DNA from: Kingdonia uniflora
Lineage: Eukaryota; Streptophyta; Magnoliopsida; Ranunculales; Circaeasteraceae
Length of the DNA stretch: 64,000 nucleotides
Direction: 5' to 3'
NCBI GenBank assembly: GCA_014058105.1
Contig: JACGCM010001844.1
Coordinates: 1,488,001-1,552,000, forward strand
Part shown: positions 55,742-64,000 of the stretch, in pieces
Layout of the letters: every line of letters starts with the position of its first letter
Numbering within the stretch: the first letter of the stretch is position 1
Program-made: the position numbers and the translations under genes
Notes under the pieces: generated by a model
What the model was told of the DNA's origin: nothing
The model's database searches: none
Seen by the model: only the letters and a program-made list of their open reading frames with translations

Positions 55742-56291
55742 GTGGTGAAGATATTCGGGATGTTCATAGATATAAAATTGGGTAATTTTGATAATCAACT
55801 AATTCAGACGCTAACAGAGCGTTGGTGCCCGTCAACTCACACTTTTCTCTTCCCGTGTGCAGAGATAGGGATCACTCTATTGGATTTCACAATGCTTAAA
55901 TTATTGCCAATCGACAAATATCCTACACAGTTGTCGTATGACGACCGATGGAGTGCTATATCTAAGGCGATGAAATTGCCCTCCCGCACTACATCCAACA
56001 ACACAAAGAGTGGACATCAGTATTACACATCTAAGGAAGTACTTGACCGTCACAGATGATCGGTCTAATGACACTACGATGGCTCATGTTTTTATCTTTT
56101 TCATGATAAGACATTTATGGCTCCAAACGCCCAACGACACTATCCCCCTTGGATATCTCAAGGTTGTGGCCAATTTGGACAAAGCTCCCTCATATGACTG
56201 GGGTTTCCGCTATTATTGTTTCTTTGTACCATGGCTTAGATACCGTAGCCACGATTGGGGGGGCCATTACTGGATTTTCACAACTTCTTGA
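55742..56291 (+). pseudogene. Plant mobile domain (PMD) fragment inside the Harbinger element
   Basis: Frames 55742-56059 and 56010-56291 (joined by a frameshift near 56035) read LIQTLTERWCPSTHTFLFPC, AEIGITLLDFTMLKLLPIDK and later LDKAPSYDWGFRYYCF. The W.P.THTF...GE-like block followed by ITL.D...L.LPID is the pattern of the plant mobile domain (as in MAIN, MAIL1 and PP7L-like genes, and some transposons; Pfam PF10536). It lies between the left terminus and the transposase of the Harbinger element and is not part of normal Harbinger proteins. It could be a captured fragment or an older insertion. Confidence 0.65.
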
Positions 56292-56559
56292 GGTACACTA
56301 ACATTTTTTCCATGATACAAATCAAATATCTTCTAATAAACGTCTTAAATAAAATTTATAATTATTTTTTATGTTGTTCCGAAATGTAGTATTGGTTCTA
56401 CGAGTATTGTGGGGTTGGTCACCATATTGTCAATAATGCGCTGAAGATGACGTCGTATCCTCGACTCAAAGCATGAGAGAAGGAGAACAAGAAGAAAACA
56501 AATGACCAGGCAGAGAACGTGTATCGTTCTCCTATGACGATCTTATGTTTGATTGTGTT

Positions 56560-57680
56560 ACGGTAATGGCCGTTATGCACCAAAACGTAGTGAACCTAGT
56601 AGTGCATGATGAAACTTTGAGTCACCGCGGGAGTGTCATGGGCCATAAGGATAAGTGAACGATGTGAGATCACATATTGGGGTATTACAACGTTATGTAC
56701 TTCAACACGGAGTGCACATATACTCTAAAAGAATTTTGACGACGTTTTCATGAGCAGAAAAATATTTTTGCGCATATTCGATGCAGTAGTTGCACACGAT
56801 TACTTTATTCAAAACCTAACAGTATAAAAACTATGGGGCTGTCACCGTACCAAAAGATAATCGCGACACTATGTTTCTTAAGCTACGGTGTCGCGGCAAA
56901 TCATTTTGATGAGTATTTGAGAATAGGAGAAAACACAACCTTGTTAAGTATGAAAATGTTTTGTGTTGCGGTTATAGAAATTTTTGGTGAGGAATATCTT
57001 CGAGCACCAAACGCGGGCGACGTGGAAATGTTAAAAGTGATATGAGAGTCACGCGATTTTCTCGGCATGTTAAGAAGTCTTGATTGCATGCATTGGATAT
57101 GGAAAAATTGTCCCTTAGGGCGACACAGTCAATTTACTGGTCATTACCCCAAGGCAACTATGATTCTTGAAGAGGTAGCTTCACATAACCTTGGTTTTGG
57201 CATATTTTTTTTGGGTTACCAGGGGCTAACAATGATATCAATGTTCTACACCAATCACATATTTTTACCGACCTCGCTGATAGTATCGCTCTGCCTTATA
57301 ATTATACAATTGCCAATAAAGTTTATGATATGGGTTATTACCTAGTAGATGGTATATACCCCAAATGGAGAGCACTTGTCCAAACCATTTCCAATCTGGT
57401 TACAGCGAAACAATTTTTTTTTGCTCAACAACAATAAAGTTGCTGAAAAGAAGTGGAATGAGTGTTTGGGATTTTACAGTCACGGTTCAATATTGTCAAA
57501 AATTTGATTAAATTGTGGAAATTCGAGGTTTTAAACAATGTCATGAAGGTGTGCGTAATAATGCACAATATTATCATCGAAGAGAAACGAGGTTTATTAT
57601 CATCATACTTAGGCTACGATCCGGACGATCCCTCAACTATCGAAGGCGAACCTATTGTATGCGAACGCAGAACAATATAA
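56560..57680 (+). pseudogene. PIF/Harbinger transposase (DDE nuclease), broken
   Basis: Pieces of a DDE transposase read RGSVMGHKDK near 56630, then GLSPYQKIIATLCFLSYGVA (56833-57045) with ANHFDEYLRIGENTTL and FGEEYLRAPNAGDVEML. Frame 57067-57345 holds LRSLDCMHWIWKNCPLG, where D (57082-57084) is the first catalytic residue. NDINVL in another frame (D at 57234-57236) is the second. KEVE..VFGILQSRF (E at 57454-57456) is the third. The last frame ends with MKVCVIMHNIIIEEKRG. All three catalytic residues survive, but stops (for example TGA after the last E) and frameshifts interrupt the protein. Confidence 0.85.
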
Positions 57681-58033
57681 GCTTTTATAACGAAAATAAA
57701 CCGAATTCAAAGTCGAGAACTACACTTTGATCTAAATGATGATCTAATCGAGCATTTGTGGGTTGTAAAGGGAAGTCTTTATTTTCTAGTATTATAATAA
57801 AGTATTATCTGAGAAATTTGTGTAATTTAATGATTCTTATCGTACAAGCTTATGAATTATTGATTTCTTATTGATCAAATTTTTTATATTACATTAATAT
57901 TATATTTGTTTTAACGCAATATTCTCGGGAAAAAAAAATTATTTAAAAAATTACACTCTTCAAACGAATACATTATTGGAAAGTAAACTACGTTCTTGGA
58001 AATTACACAACATTTAACAAAGTTAAATTACAT

Positions 58034-59649
58034 TTAATAACCTGAACTAGTACTTGGTCCGCCATTCTTGTTGAGACATTCCATAACCTCAGCTTGCCTT
58101 TGCTGATAATATTGCAATACATGTCCAGAAAGATTACTTAGGTCTTTATCTATGATTTTGCGATCTTCCATTGCTTGTTCCTAATTTATTTTGGCTTGCC
58201 ATTGTTGACTAGCTTCCGCTCTTCTTCTTTCATTTTCTTCCTTCACTTGTCTCTTCTCCAACCTTATCTCCTCCAACATTGTCGCCATATAACTTTTGTC
58301 GGATGCAATAATCTCATTAACACCCTTGTTTCTTGCAACACTTTTTCAAAAAAGTTTTTGGCCGATAGGCCTCGCTCTACCCTCATACAACGAACCATCT
58401 AATTCAAAAATTTGGTGAGCGGATTGAGGTGTAGGTGGGTCGTCTAGATCCTCCAATAGGTTGTTTGATCCGATCGAGTTCCCCGGTTAAGAATTGTGCG
58501 ATGTTCTCGATGCCACATTTCTAGGTAGATTTCTCGCATGGTTCAAACCATCATATCATTTAGGCTGGCCCATCACAGTTCTCATGCTAAAATCTTATAC
58601 GCTTCACGGTGTTTGAAGTCATTGATGCCATTCATACCTTAATAGATATTGTGTACATATTTTTCCTACAATTCCCAAAATTACTAAATACAAATAAATA
58701 ACGTGTATATCTAAAAAAAATAAACGAGATTGAGTTAAAGCAAATTAAAACGTACCCAATCTTCATCGATTTTTCCACTCTCGTGCCAAAATTGTACTTA
58801 AGTAACTATCCCATTGTATATCACACATTGTGCATTAAGGGGATACCACTGAGCTTTGGTTGACCCACATGATCGTCGTGTGGGGCACTCGGGGTCTCTG
58901 TTAAAGGCAATGCTGAATTTTTGATAAAAAGTTAAACCATTTGTGTGACTCGTGGTATGGACAAAAGCCGTTACCCTTGCCCTTGCCCTTGCGAGATACA
59001 TGAAGTCCACAGCCGTCCAATGAAGTCCAACATCATCCGTCTCGTCCAAAAACTCAACATCATCAGGGACTTGCACATTTTATCTTTGTTTTTTGCGGGT
59101 GCTCTTTTCTTTATTCATTTTCCTTTATCTTTCTCAGTCGTCGTAACGTCAACAGGTGTTGGAACATTTGCGGAACCCATATTTAACTTGGTAGATTCAC
59201 CATTGAATAGGTCATTCTGAAAGTAATTTGAAGGTTGAAAACCTTGAGGTTGAGTGGCTGGATAGTGTTGATAGTACGGGCTAAACGCCCGGGGTTGTGG
59301 TTGAGAAAGTGTAAATGAATTTTGATACTGTTCTCCAAAGGTATCCCCTTGTGACATGTTAAACGGAAGTGGGGTATGCGATTGGAATTGCGATTGGTTG
59401 TAGTAGAGGTATGCAGTGAATTGTGATGATGGGTGTTGAGTAAATGGTGTTGAAGGTGGGTTCTGGGGAATGAGGTCGACGGTGTTGAGTTATTACTGTT
59501 GGTGCCGCGGAGTTTACCATTTGGGATGATGATTTTTGAAAATATGAAGAGGAGCTCACACTGCGCGGAAAATCCGGGCGGTAATCAGAACACCGCGGGG
59601 TAATTAAAAGTATGCCAAACTCATTTTTGTTTGAGTTTGAGGAGCTCAC
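58034..59649 (-). pseudogene. Harbinger accessory protein (MYB/SANT-like), broken
   Basis: The minus-strand pieces start at 59649 (MSSSNSNKNEF), run through a Q-, P- and S-rich part (59115-59357), then the SANT-like core at 58798-59076 (FMYLARARARVTAFVHT, FYQKFSIAFNRDPECP, LNAQCVIYNGIV). The C-terminal helix region extends to 58034 (RPIGQK near 58360, LEEIRLEKRQVKEENERR, YYQQRQAEVMECLNK, stop). This is the layout of the second Harbinger protein, which helps the transposase enter the nucleus and bind the element ends. Stops and frameshifts interrupt it. It converges on the transposase. Confidence 0.75.
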
Positions 59650-59665
59650 ACTTAGTTGGGTTCTC

Positions 59666-59751
59666 AGAGAGGCACGCCACCAAACTCAAATTCGTTTGTT
59701 GTTGCTTGAGAGAGGCACGCCACCAAACTCAAATTCGTTTGTTGTTGCTTG
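59666..59751 (+). repeat. 43-bp tandem duplication near the Harbinger right end
   Basis: The run starting 'agagaggcacgccaccaaac' at 59666 is repeated from 59709 with 'ttcgtttgttgttgctt' in both. It lies inside the element about 80 bp from its terminus. Confidence 0.85.
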
Positions 59752-59864
59752 AAGGCGAGTGTGAGTTTAGCTTTGGTCTGACCAACCCAACCCAACCTTA
59801 AAAATTATTCAATGGTGGGAGATGCGCTTATCCCCTCACTCACTCTCTCTCTCAACACTCACAA

Positions 59865-60098
59865 ATGGCTTCTTTCAGCTTTATCTCACAAAACCTTCTC
59901 AAAACCCTAATTTTTTCTCCCCCAATTAAACTCCCTCTCTCCAACAGCAACACATACCCTAATTTCTTCTTCTTCACCAAACACATTTCAACCTCAAATT
60001 CTCGACTTCTCCACAACAGATTCGACTCTGTTGTGAAATCCAGACGTTTTTCTTGCTCAGCGATTTCAACCGTCTCCGTAAACACGAAGAACTACGAG
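59865..60098 (+). CDS. First exon of a gene with a plastid-type transit peptide; rest not found
   Basis: Exon 1 encodes 78 residues (MASFSFISQNLLKTLIF to ISTVSVNTKNYE). The exon ends with GAG before a good donor (gtatatc). The start is rich in S, T, F, L and basic residues with almost no acidic ones, as in chloroplast transit peptides. A cleavage-like site is around RRFSCSA (residues 58-64). I do not recognise the mature protein and found no convincing second exon up to the end of the window, so the gene may continue across inserted elements or be interrupted. Its leader starts only 37 bp upstream at the right end of the Harbinger element. Confidence 0.6.
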
Positions 60099-61269
60099 GT
60101 ATATCTTTCACTCTATTTGATCGATTATGTTTGAATTTGATGTTGAATTAGTGAAACTAAGGTGAAGTTTAGATTAGGATTTGGTGGAAGCCCGTGTAAT
60201 TGCATTGAGTGGTATCGATATTTGGGGCATTTTGTTATTGTCGAATAATCGAAAATATGTTGGTAGTGTGTTTTTTACGATAATGTAGCTCCCGCTGGTT
60301 GGCCAAGATGTGTTTTGTGATATAAGAACTTGAATAAACATTCACGTTACCATAAGATGATAAAATTTTGGTGTGATTCGGTTGAGGTTTACCCAAGATT
60401 GTATTTTTAACAAGGGGTGGCCATTTTATAAAATTTTATGGTGTGCAAAAAGGTTGGGTATTGACATATTGGGCATGTCTCAAGAAGGATTATCTTGCTG
60501 TTTAGTTGGTAGGGAAGGTCTAGTATGTTGCATTCATATATGCGTTGGATACACAAACACCATCTTATGATCGTTATTTTGGTGGAACATGTTGATAGTG
60601 ATCGTCCTAGTTACATTAGTTCGAAATGGGTTAATGAAGAAACCAAGCGCACAACATACACCATTTTGTGTGATTAACTTATTTTGCTCACTTTTGGACT
60701 CTAATATACTCTCTACTTCTCAACTTTGTTTCTGCTCAATATGTTATGGATATCTATGTGGTTCTGATGTATTTAGCAACCTAACACAACATTGGAAACA
60801 TGGTAAAAGACCTAATGGACAAAGGTATGAAAAATCATTTATCATCCATGATATATCTTGCTACGAGAACCGATTGATCTCTGCTTGAGTTTGTGCATTC
60901 TGTTTAAACTTGAGGTCCATCATGGAAGAAATATCGGTTAAACTCTTTGTCAGGCAGCTCAGCCCCCTTTTAGACAAGAACAAGATAAATCTTCTCTGGG
61001 AAATCATTTAGCATTCCTTTTTTTCCGTTATGTTCAATCCCTGCTTCAGTACTTTCTTCCTTTTGTTGCAGGGAAAAAGTTGCGCCTTTGTTAATCGTCT
61101 CCAACTTGACTTTTATTCTGCCAATTTTGAAGAAAAATCCATTTGCAGGGTACCCTTCGTTACCCATCCTGGAAAACTCTACTTATTAAGTTAGTGATCG
61201 AGCCACAGATTTTCTTTCTACAATCCGCACCTCCCCCCCCCCCCCCCCCCCTTTGTAGGACTCCCACTT
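60099..61269. other. Presumed intron or intergenic DNA after the plastid-type exon; includes a C run
   Basis: I see no second exon of the 59865 gene here. A 19-base C run is at 61233-61251. A possible acceptor ('cttttgttgcag') at about 61061-61072 leads into a short frame that I cannot link to the first exon. Confidence 0.4.
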
Positions 61270-62060
61270 TGATTTAAAAATACCAAGGTATAGTGCTGTT
61301 CCTGAAAGATTTCACTGCTGCTTTAGAATCCGAGACCATCAACAACTTGAGTCAGCTTTTAGAGAAAGCTTTCTGGACAGCTGCCAGAATATACTTGTGC
61401 ACCTCAGCAAAATATGATGTTGTGTTACCCATGTTCTGAAGTAAGACACCTTAGACAACTCCTAGGTGATCTCTAAAAACCACCAATAGTCCGCTGCCTG
61501 GATTCCTTCTACTGGCACCATCACAGTTGGCTTTAATCTTCCCAGCATTTGGAGGGTACCAACAGCATCTTTTGGTATCAGGTGGCTTCTTTGGCTTACA
61601 TTCCACTCGCATAGAAGGGATGATAGTTAAGTCCTGAATTGAGTTCTTCATAACGGCTTTTGATCTCCTGGCGGAGTCCCTCACACTAGTAAGAATCTGT
61701 TGCTTATTGTGTCTAATCTCTGCATAGGCTCCTCATTGATGTACTTATTTCCTGTACTCCAGATGACATTAAGATTTAAGAATAGCAAGAGCAGTGTTAA
61801 TCCATGGATCAGAAATATAGGAGCTTCTATTCTTTAGCCAGATTGAAAATATTGTTAAAATTTCAAACATTCAGAGGGAAATCAAATATATTCAATGCCC
61901 ATCACCATATATTATGAGAGAGAGGACAGTGAAGAACAAGTGGTTTAGACTTTCCCCTTTGCACCTTGAGACCATGGAAATTTCCTGCTGCTGAATTCTA
62001 TCAGCTGTTGGGAATGCCTTGTGAAAGATTCTCCAAGCTAGGTTGTTGTGGCTTGGAGAA
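61270..62060 (-). pseudogene. LINE ORF2 C-terminal remnant (zinc-binding region and RNase H)
   Basis: On the minus strand, about 61900-62040 reads AWRIFHKAFPTADRIQQQEI, then SRCKGESLNHLFF, resembling the zinc-binding region after LINE reverse transcriptase. Further on, 61451-61684 reads KIKANCDGASRRNPGSGLLV followed by VFRDHLGVV, the first RNase H strands. Towards 61310 come FAEVHKYILAAVQKAF and LMVSDSKAAV. Stops interrupt it. It is a second, unrelated LINE fragment, more decayed than the one at 37741-39039. Confidence 0.7.
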
Positions 62061-62716
62061 GAGTTTGCTATCTACAGAATCTTGTTCCACCTGCAGTTTT
62101 GAAACTTAACCCTTAAGTTGTTATTGTTAGAGTTACATATATTGTAGGGGTAGTTTAGTCTTTCCCCTTTTTTAGGTAACTTCTATAACTTTGATAAAGG
62201 ATGCGATTATTATTAGTTATAAGCAGACTTTACAGTCAAGGTTCCCTACACATCAGGTTTGTAAAAGCATTTATCCTAACCTGCAACTGAAATATTAACA
62301 AGCAATTTAGTGAAATCCACTGCCATCTGCAACTATCCACCTCGAGTGAATCTCCTACTTCAAATGGTTTCACGTGCCTAACTTTTGATCTCACCCATTG
62401 ACTAGTATATGCTTGCCTTGAAAGTGACATTAGTTGAACTCTTGCGCTACCAATGACATTCACCAATACCTACCCTGCTCTACTTTTTTTGCTAAACATA
62501 CTTTTTCTCTCTTCATATGTGTATATTTATTGATGTAAAAACAAGAACAAGGCCAATACTAGAGCTAAGCAAAATGGAAAGAAAAGAAAAGAAACACGCT
62601 CTCCAAGAGGATAACAAGATCACAAAGAACAAACCCACCAAGAAACCACTCCTTGACGCCAATATCCATCAAGTATAACCGGTGATAGTCTCCTTCCACT
62701 TCACCACTATGCAGTC

Positions 62717-62872
62717 AGGGGCGCCGCCGGGGCGCTCCGGGGCGGCGTCGGGGCGCCCAAATTTGAACTACCCGCCTCGCCTTAACATTTTAGCGCCCTA
62801 GGCGCTTTAGAGACAGGGCGACGCCGGGGCGGGGTGCCTCTTTCCAGGCGCTAGGCGGGGCGCCTCATGATC
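62717..62872. repeat. GC-rich subterminal repeat block, left side of a hAT-like element
   Basis: A sharp island of GC-rich sequence, full of 'ggcgcc', 'gcgccctaggcgc' and 'ggcgctaggcggg', sits in otherwise AT-rich DNA. Its reverse complement resembles the block at the window end (63960-63984). Arrays of such short palindromes near the ends occur in hAT-type elements. A border near 'caggggcgccgcc' (62717) is possible, but the target duplication could not be checked because the other end lies outside. Confidence 0.55.
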
Positions 62873-62907
62873 TGGAGTTTTTTTTTGTTTTTTTGTTTTT
62901 TTTTTTA

Positions 62908-62996
62908 AACTGCCAAATGATTTGGCTCATTTTGTTAATAACAAAAAAAAACCCAAAAAAACTGAAACTACCAAATGATTTGGCTTATTTTGTAAA
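62908..62996 (+). repeat. Direct repeat of a 'ccaaatgatttggct' unit
   Basis: 'ccaaatgatttggctcattt' (about 62912) and 'ccaaatgatttggcttattt' (about 62972) are separated by about 60 bp of A-rich sequence with a similar layout. The unit core is itself palindromic (CCAAATGATTTGG). Confidence 0.75.
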
Positions 62997-63092
62997 AAAA
63001 AAACAACTTACCCATGGTTGCTGCGTCTCTCTTTCTCCTGCGTCTTGCACTCTTGCTGCGTCTCTCTCTCTCGGGCCTCGGAGGATAGGCCT

Positions 63093-63367
63093 TACCCGAG
63101 ATTGGGCAAAACGGAGGAAGCTTTGTGGAACTTGTCTTTGACAGCCTCAAGAACTCCACTTGTCTCTGTGTTGAGTTTTGCTTCTAAAAGGGAGGGTTCG
63201 TCGTTTTTATCGTTGTTGTTGTTGTAAACAGCGGGACCTTCTCTCCCATGCTCAACGACGATCAAACGATGTCCTTCTTTGATTAAAACATTGTTTTCTT
63301 TTGGTGAAAAAAGTCCTGCTGTTGTTAGAGAGGTGAATACCAAACCCAGTGCTACAATGTTCATCAT
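63093..63367 (-). CDS. Possible first exon of an unidentified small protein on the minus strand
   Basis: A 91-codon frame starts MMNIVALGLVFTSLTTAGLF, a hydrophobic segment that could be a signal or membrane anchor, followed by NVLIKEGHRLIVVEHGREG and a charged helix ending ASSVLPNLG. The end coincides with a consensus donor (G|GTAAGG on the minus strand), so it may be exon 1 of a longer gene. The phrase IKEGHRLIVVE resembles uncharacterised plant proteins, but I cannot name it. It lies between the GC-rich block and the BED zinc finger, that is, inside the presumed hAT-like element. Confidence 0.4.
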
Positions 63368-63793
63368 CTCTAAGGACCTGTTTGGCTCTCTCTCTCTCTC
63401 TCAGTGTGTGTGAGTGTTCTTGGTTCTCTCTAGTCTTGTGTACACGATGGTGGTGATTCAGGGGTCACGAAGGTGGAGAGAGTGACACATGGTGGAGTGC
63501 ATATACACGTGTCTTTGACCGCTGTTGGAAGAATTTCGTTAAGTAGAGGTGGTCCTCACAGGCTTAAAACTACTAGTGGTGCTTTGCAGGTATGTATATA
63601 CACTGGACTAGAGTAGAGTTATCTCTGATATGTTTGATTTTGTGAATGCCATTTAGTTGTTAAGTAGAGTATGATGGGTAAACTGAAGTACATCTGTGAA
63701 CTTAACAAACAACACATTTCATACTATTCTTATGTTGAGTAATGAATACACAGCTCAAACAAGAACAATTGTACTAGGCAATGAATACCGGTA

Positions 63794-63880
63794 GATGGAA
63801 ATAGAGATCACGTTAAGTGCGACTTTTGTGGTCATGTGTCGAAAGGGGGGATTAAGAGGTTAAAACAACATCTTTTTCAA
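63794..63880 (+). pseudogene. BED-type zinc finger of a hAT transposase (fragment)
   Basis: The frame reads DGNRDHVKCDFCGHVSKGGI followed by KRLKQHL. C-x2-C, the GGI.RLK motif and the H are the BED zinc-finger pattern that starts many plant hAT transposases. Sequence before and after is non-coding, and GC-rich hAT-like repeats begin 80 bp further on. No dimerisation or catalytic domain is in the window, so this is either the start of an element cut by the window edge or a deletion derivative. Confidence 0.65.
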
Positions 63881-63959
63881 TATATACAATATATATTACG
63901 GGGAAAAAAAAAAATTAAGTCATGTTACAAATTTACACCTATTACAAATTTACATTCTC

Positions 63960-64000
63960 CCGCCTAGCGCCCCGCCCCGACAGTAACCATGCCCACCGCC
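63960..64000. repeat. GC-rich repeat block, inverted relative to 62717-62872
   Basis: 'cgcctagcgccccgccccga' at 63961 is close to the reverse complement of parts of the first block ('ggggcgggg', 'ggcgctaggcggg'). The block runs off the window. Confidence 0.5.

Larger units (their letters stand above)
55597..59827 (+). mobile_element. PIF/Harbinger DNA transposon with convergent transposase and MYB-like ORFs (4.2 kb)
   Basis: TTA at 55594-55596 and again at 59828-59830 is the 3-bp target duplication typical of PIF/Harbinger. The ends are CAGCATCTCC (left) and GGAGATGCGC (right), inverted repeats with 8 of 10 positions matching. The GCATCTCC core is common in plant Harbinger termini. Inside are a decayed transposase on the plus strand (56560-57680), a MYB-like accessory ORF on the minus strand (58034-59649), and an extra plant-mobile-domain segment at 55742-56291. 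All frames are broken, so this copy cannot move by itself. Confidence 0.8.

Noticed and set aside
61233..61251. A 19-base C run as a possible structural or regulatory motif
   Set aside because: It is a simple homopolymer, prone to sequencing and slippage error, with no partner motifs.

Overview
The window is nuclear DNA from a flowering plant, almost certainly a eudicot. It is AT-rich, has intron-containing genes with GT-AG junctions, and carries plant-specific families (a KANADI GARP transcription factor and a JMJ13-type histone demethylase). More than half of it is transposable-element sequence. All gene models here come from reading splice sites and reading frames by eye.

Layout. 1-3339 is the 5' end of an old minus-strand Ty3/gypsy-like element (LTR 2914-3339, primer site about 2894-2911). 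3494-18971 is a complete but dead 15.5-kb Ty3/gypsy element of the Tat/Retand type on the minus strand. It has 735/728-bp LTRs, gag, protease, RT, two RNase H domains and integrase, then a nested tandem-repeat block, and then about 7 kb of degenerate coding sequence running antisense (plus strand). 20770-30732 is an 11-exon JMJ13-like gene (871 codons) whose last intron is 4.1 kb long. 31802-37509 is a plus-strand Ty3/gypsy element with TAATA target duplications. 37741-39039 is a 5'-truncated LINE on the minus strand that split one copy of a duplicated segment. 41590-45579 is a plus-strand Ty1/copia element without gag, with AATAA target duplications. 46382-46957 is a MITE with long inverted repeats. 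47507-51284 is a six-exon KANADI gene (368 codons). 55597-59827 is a PIF/Harbinger element with convergent transposase and MYB-like ORFs plus a plant-mobile-domain segment. It lies 37 bp upstream of the ATG of a gene (59865 onward) with a plastid-type N terminus. 61270-62060 is a second LINE remnant. The last 1.3 kb has GC-rich inverted repeats, a BED zinc finger typical of hAT transposases, and an opposite-strand possible host exon.

How the parts relate. The two clear host genes are regulators: a predicted Fe(II)/2-oxoglutarate histone demethylase and a predicted organ-polarity repressor. They do not form a cluster with a common job. The notable structures are in the mobile DNA: the antisense gene in the Tat element, a tandem array whose long period grows in steps of one short unit, a Harbinger element that appears to carry a plant mobile domain, and element insertions into or beside gene promoters.

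Limits. Family assignments rest on motif recognition. No alignment, transcript data or database search was available.
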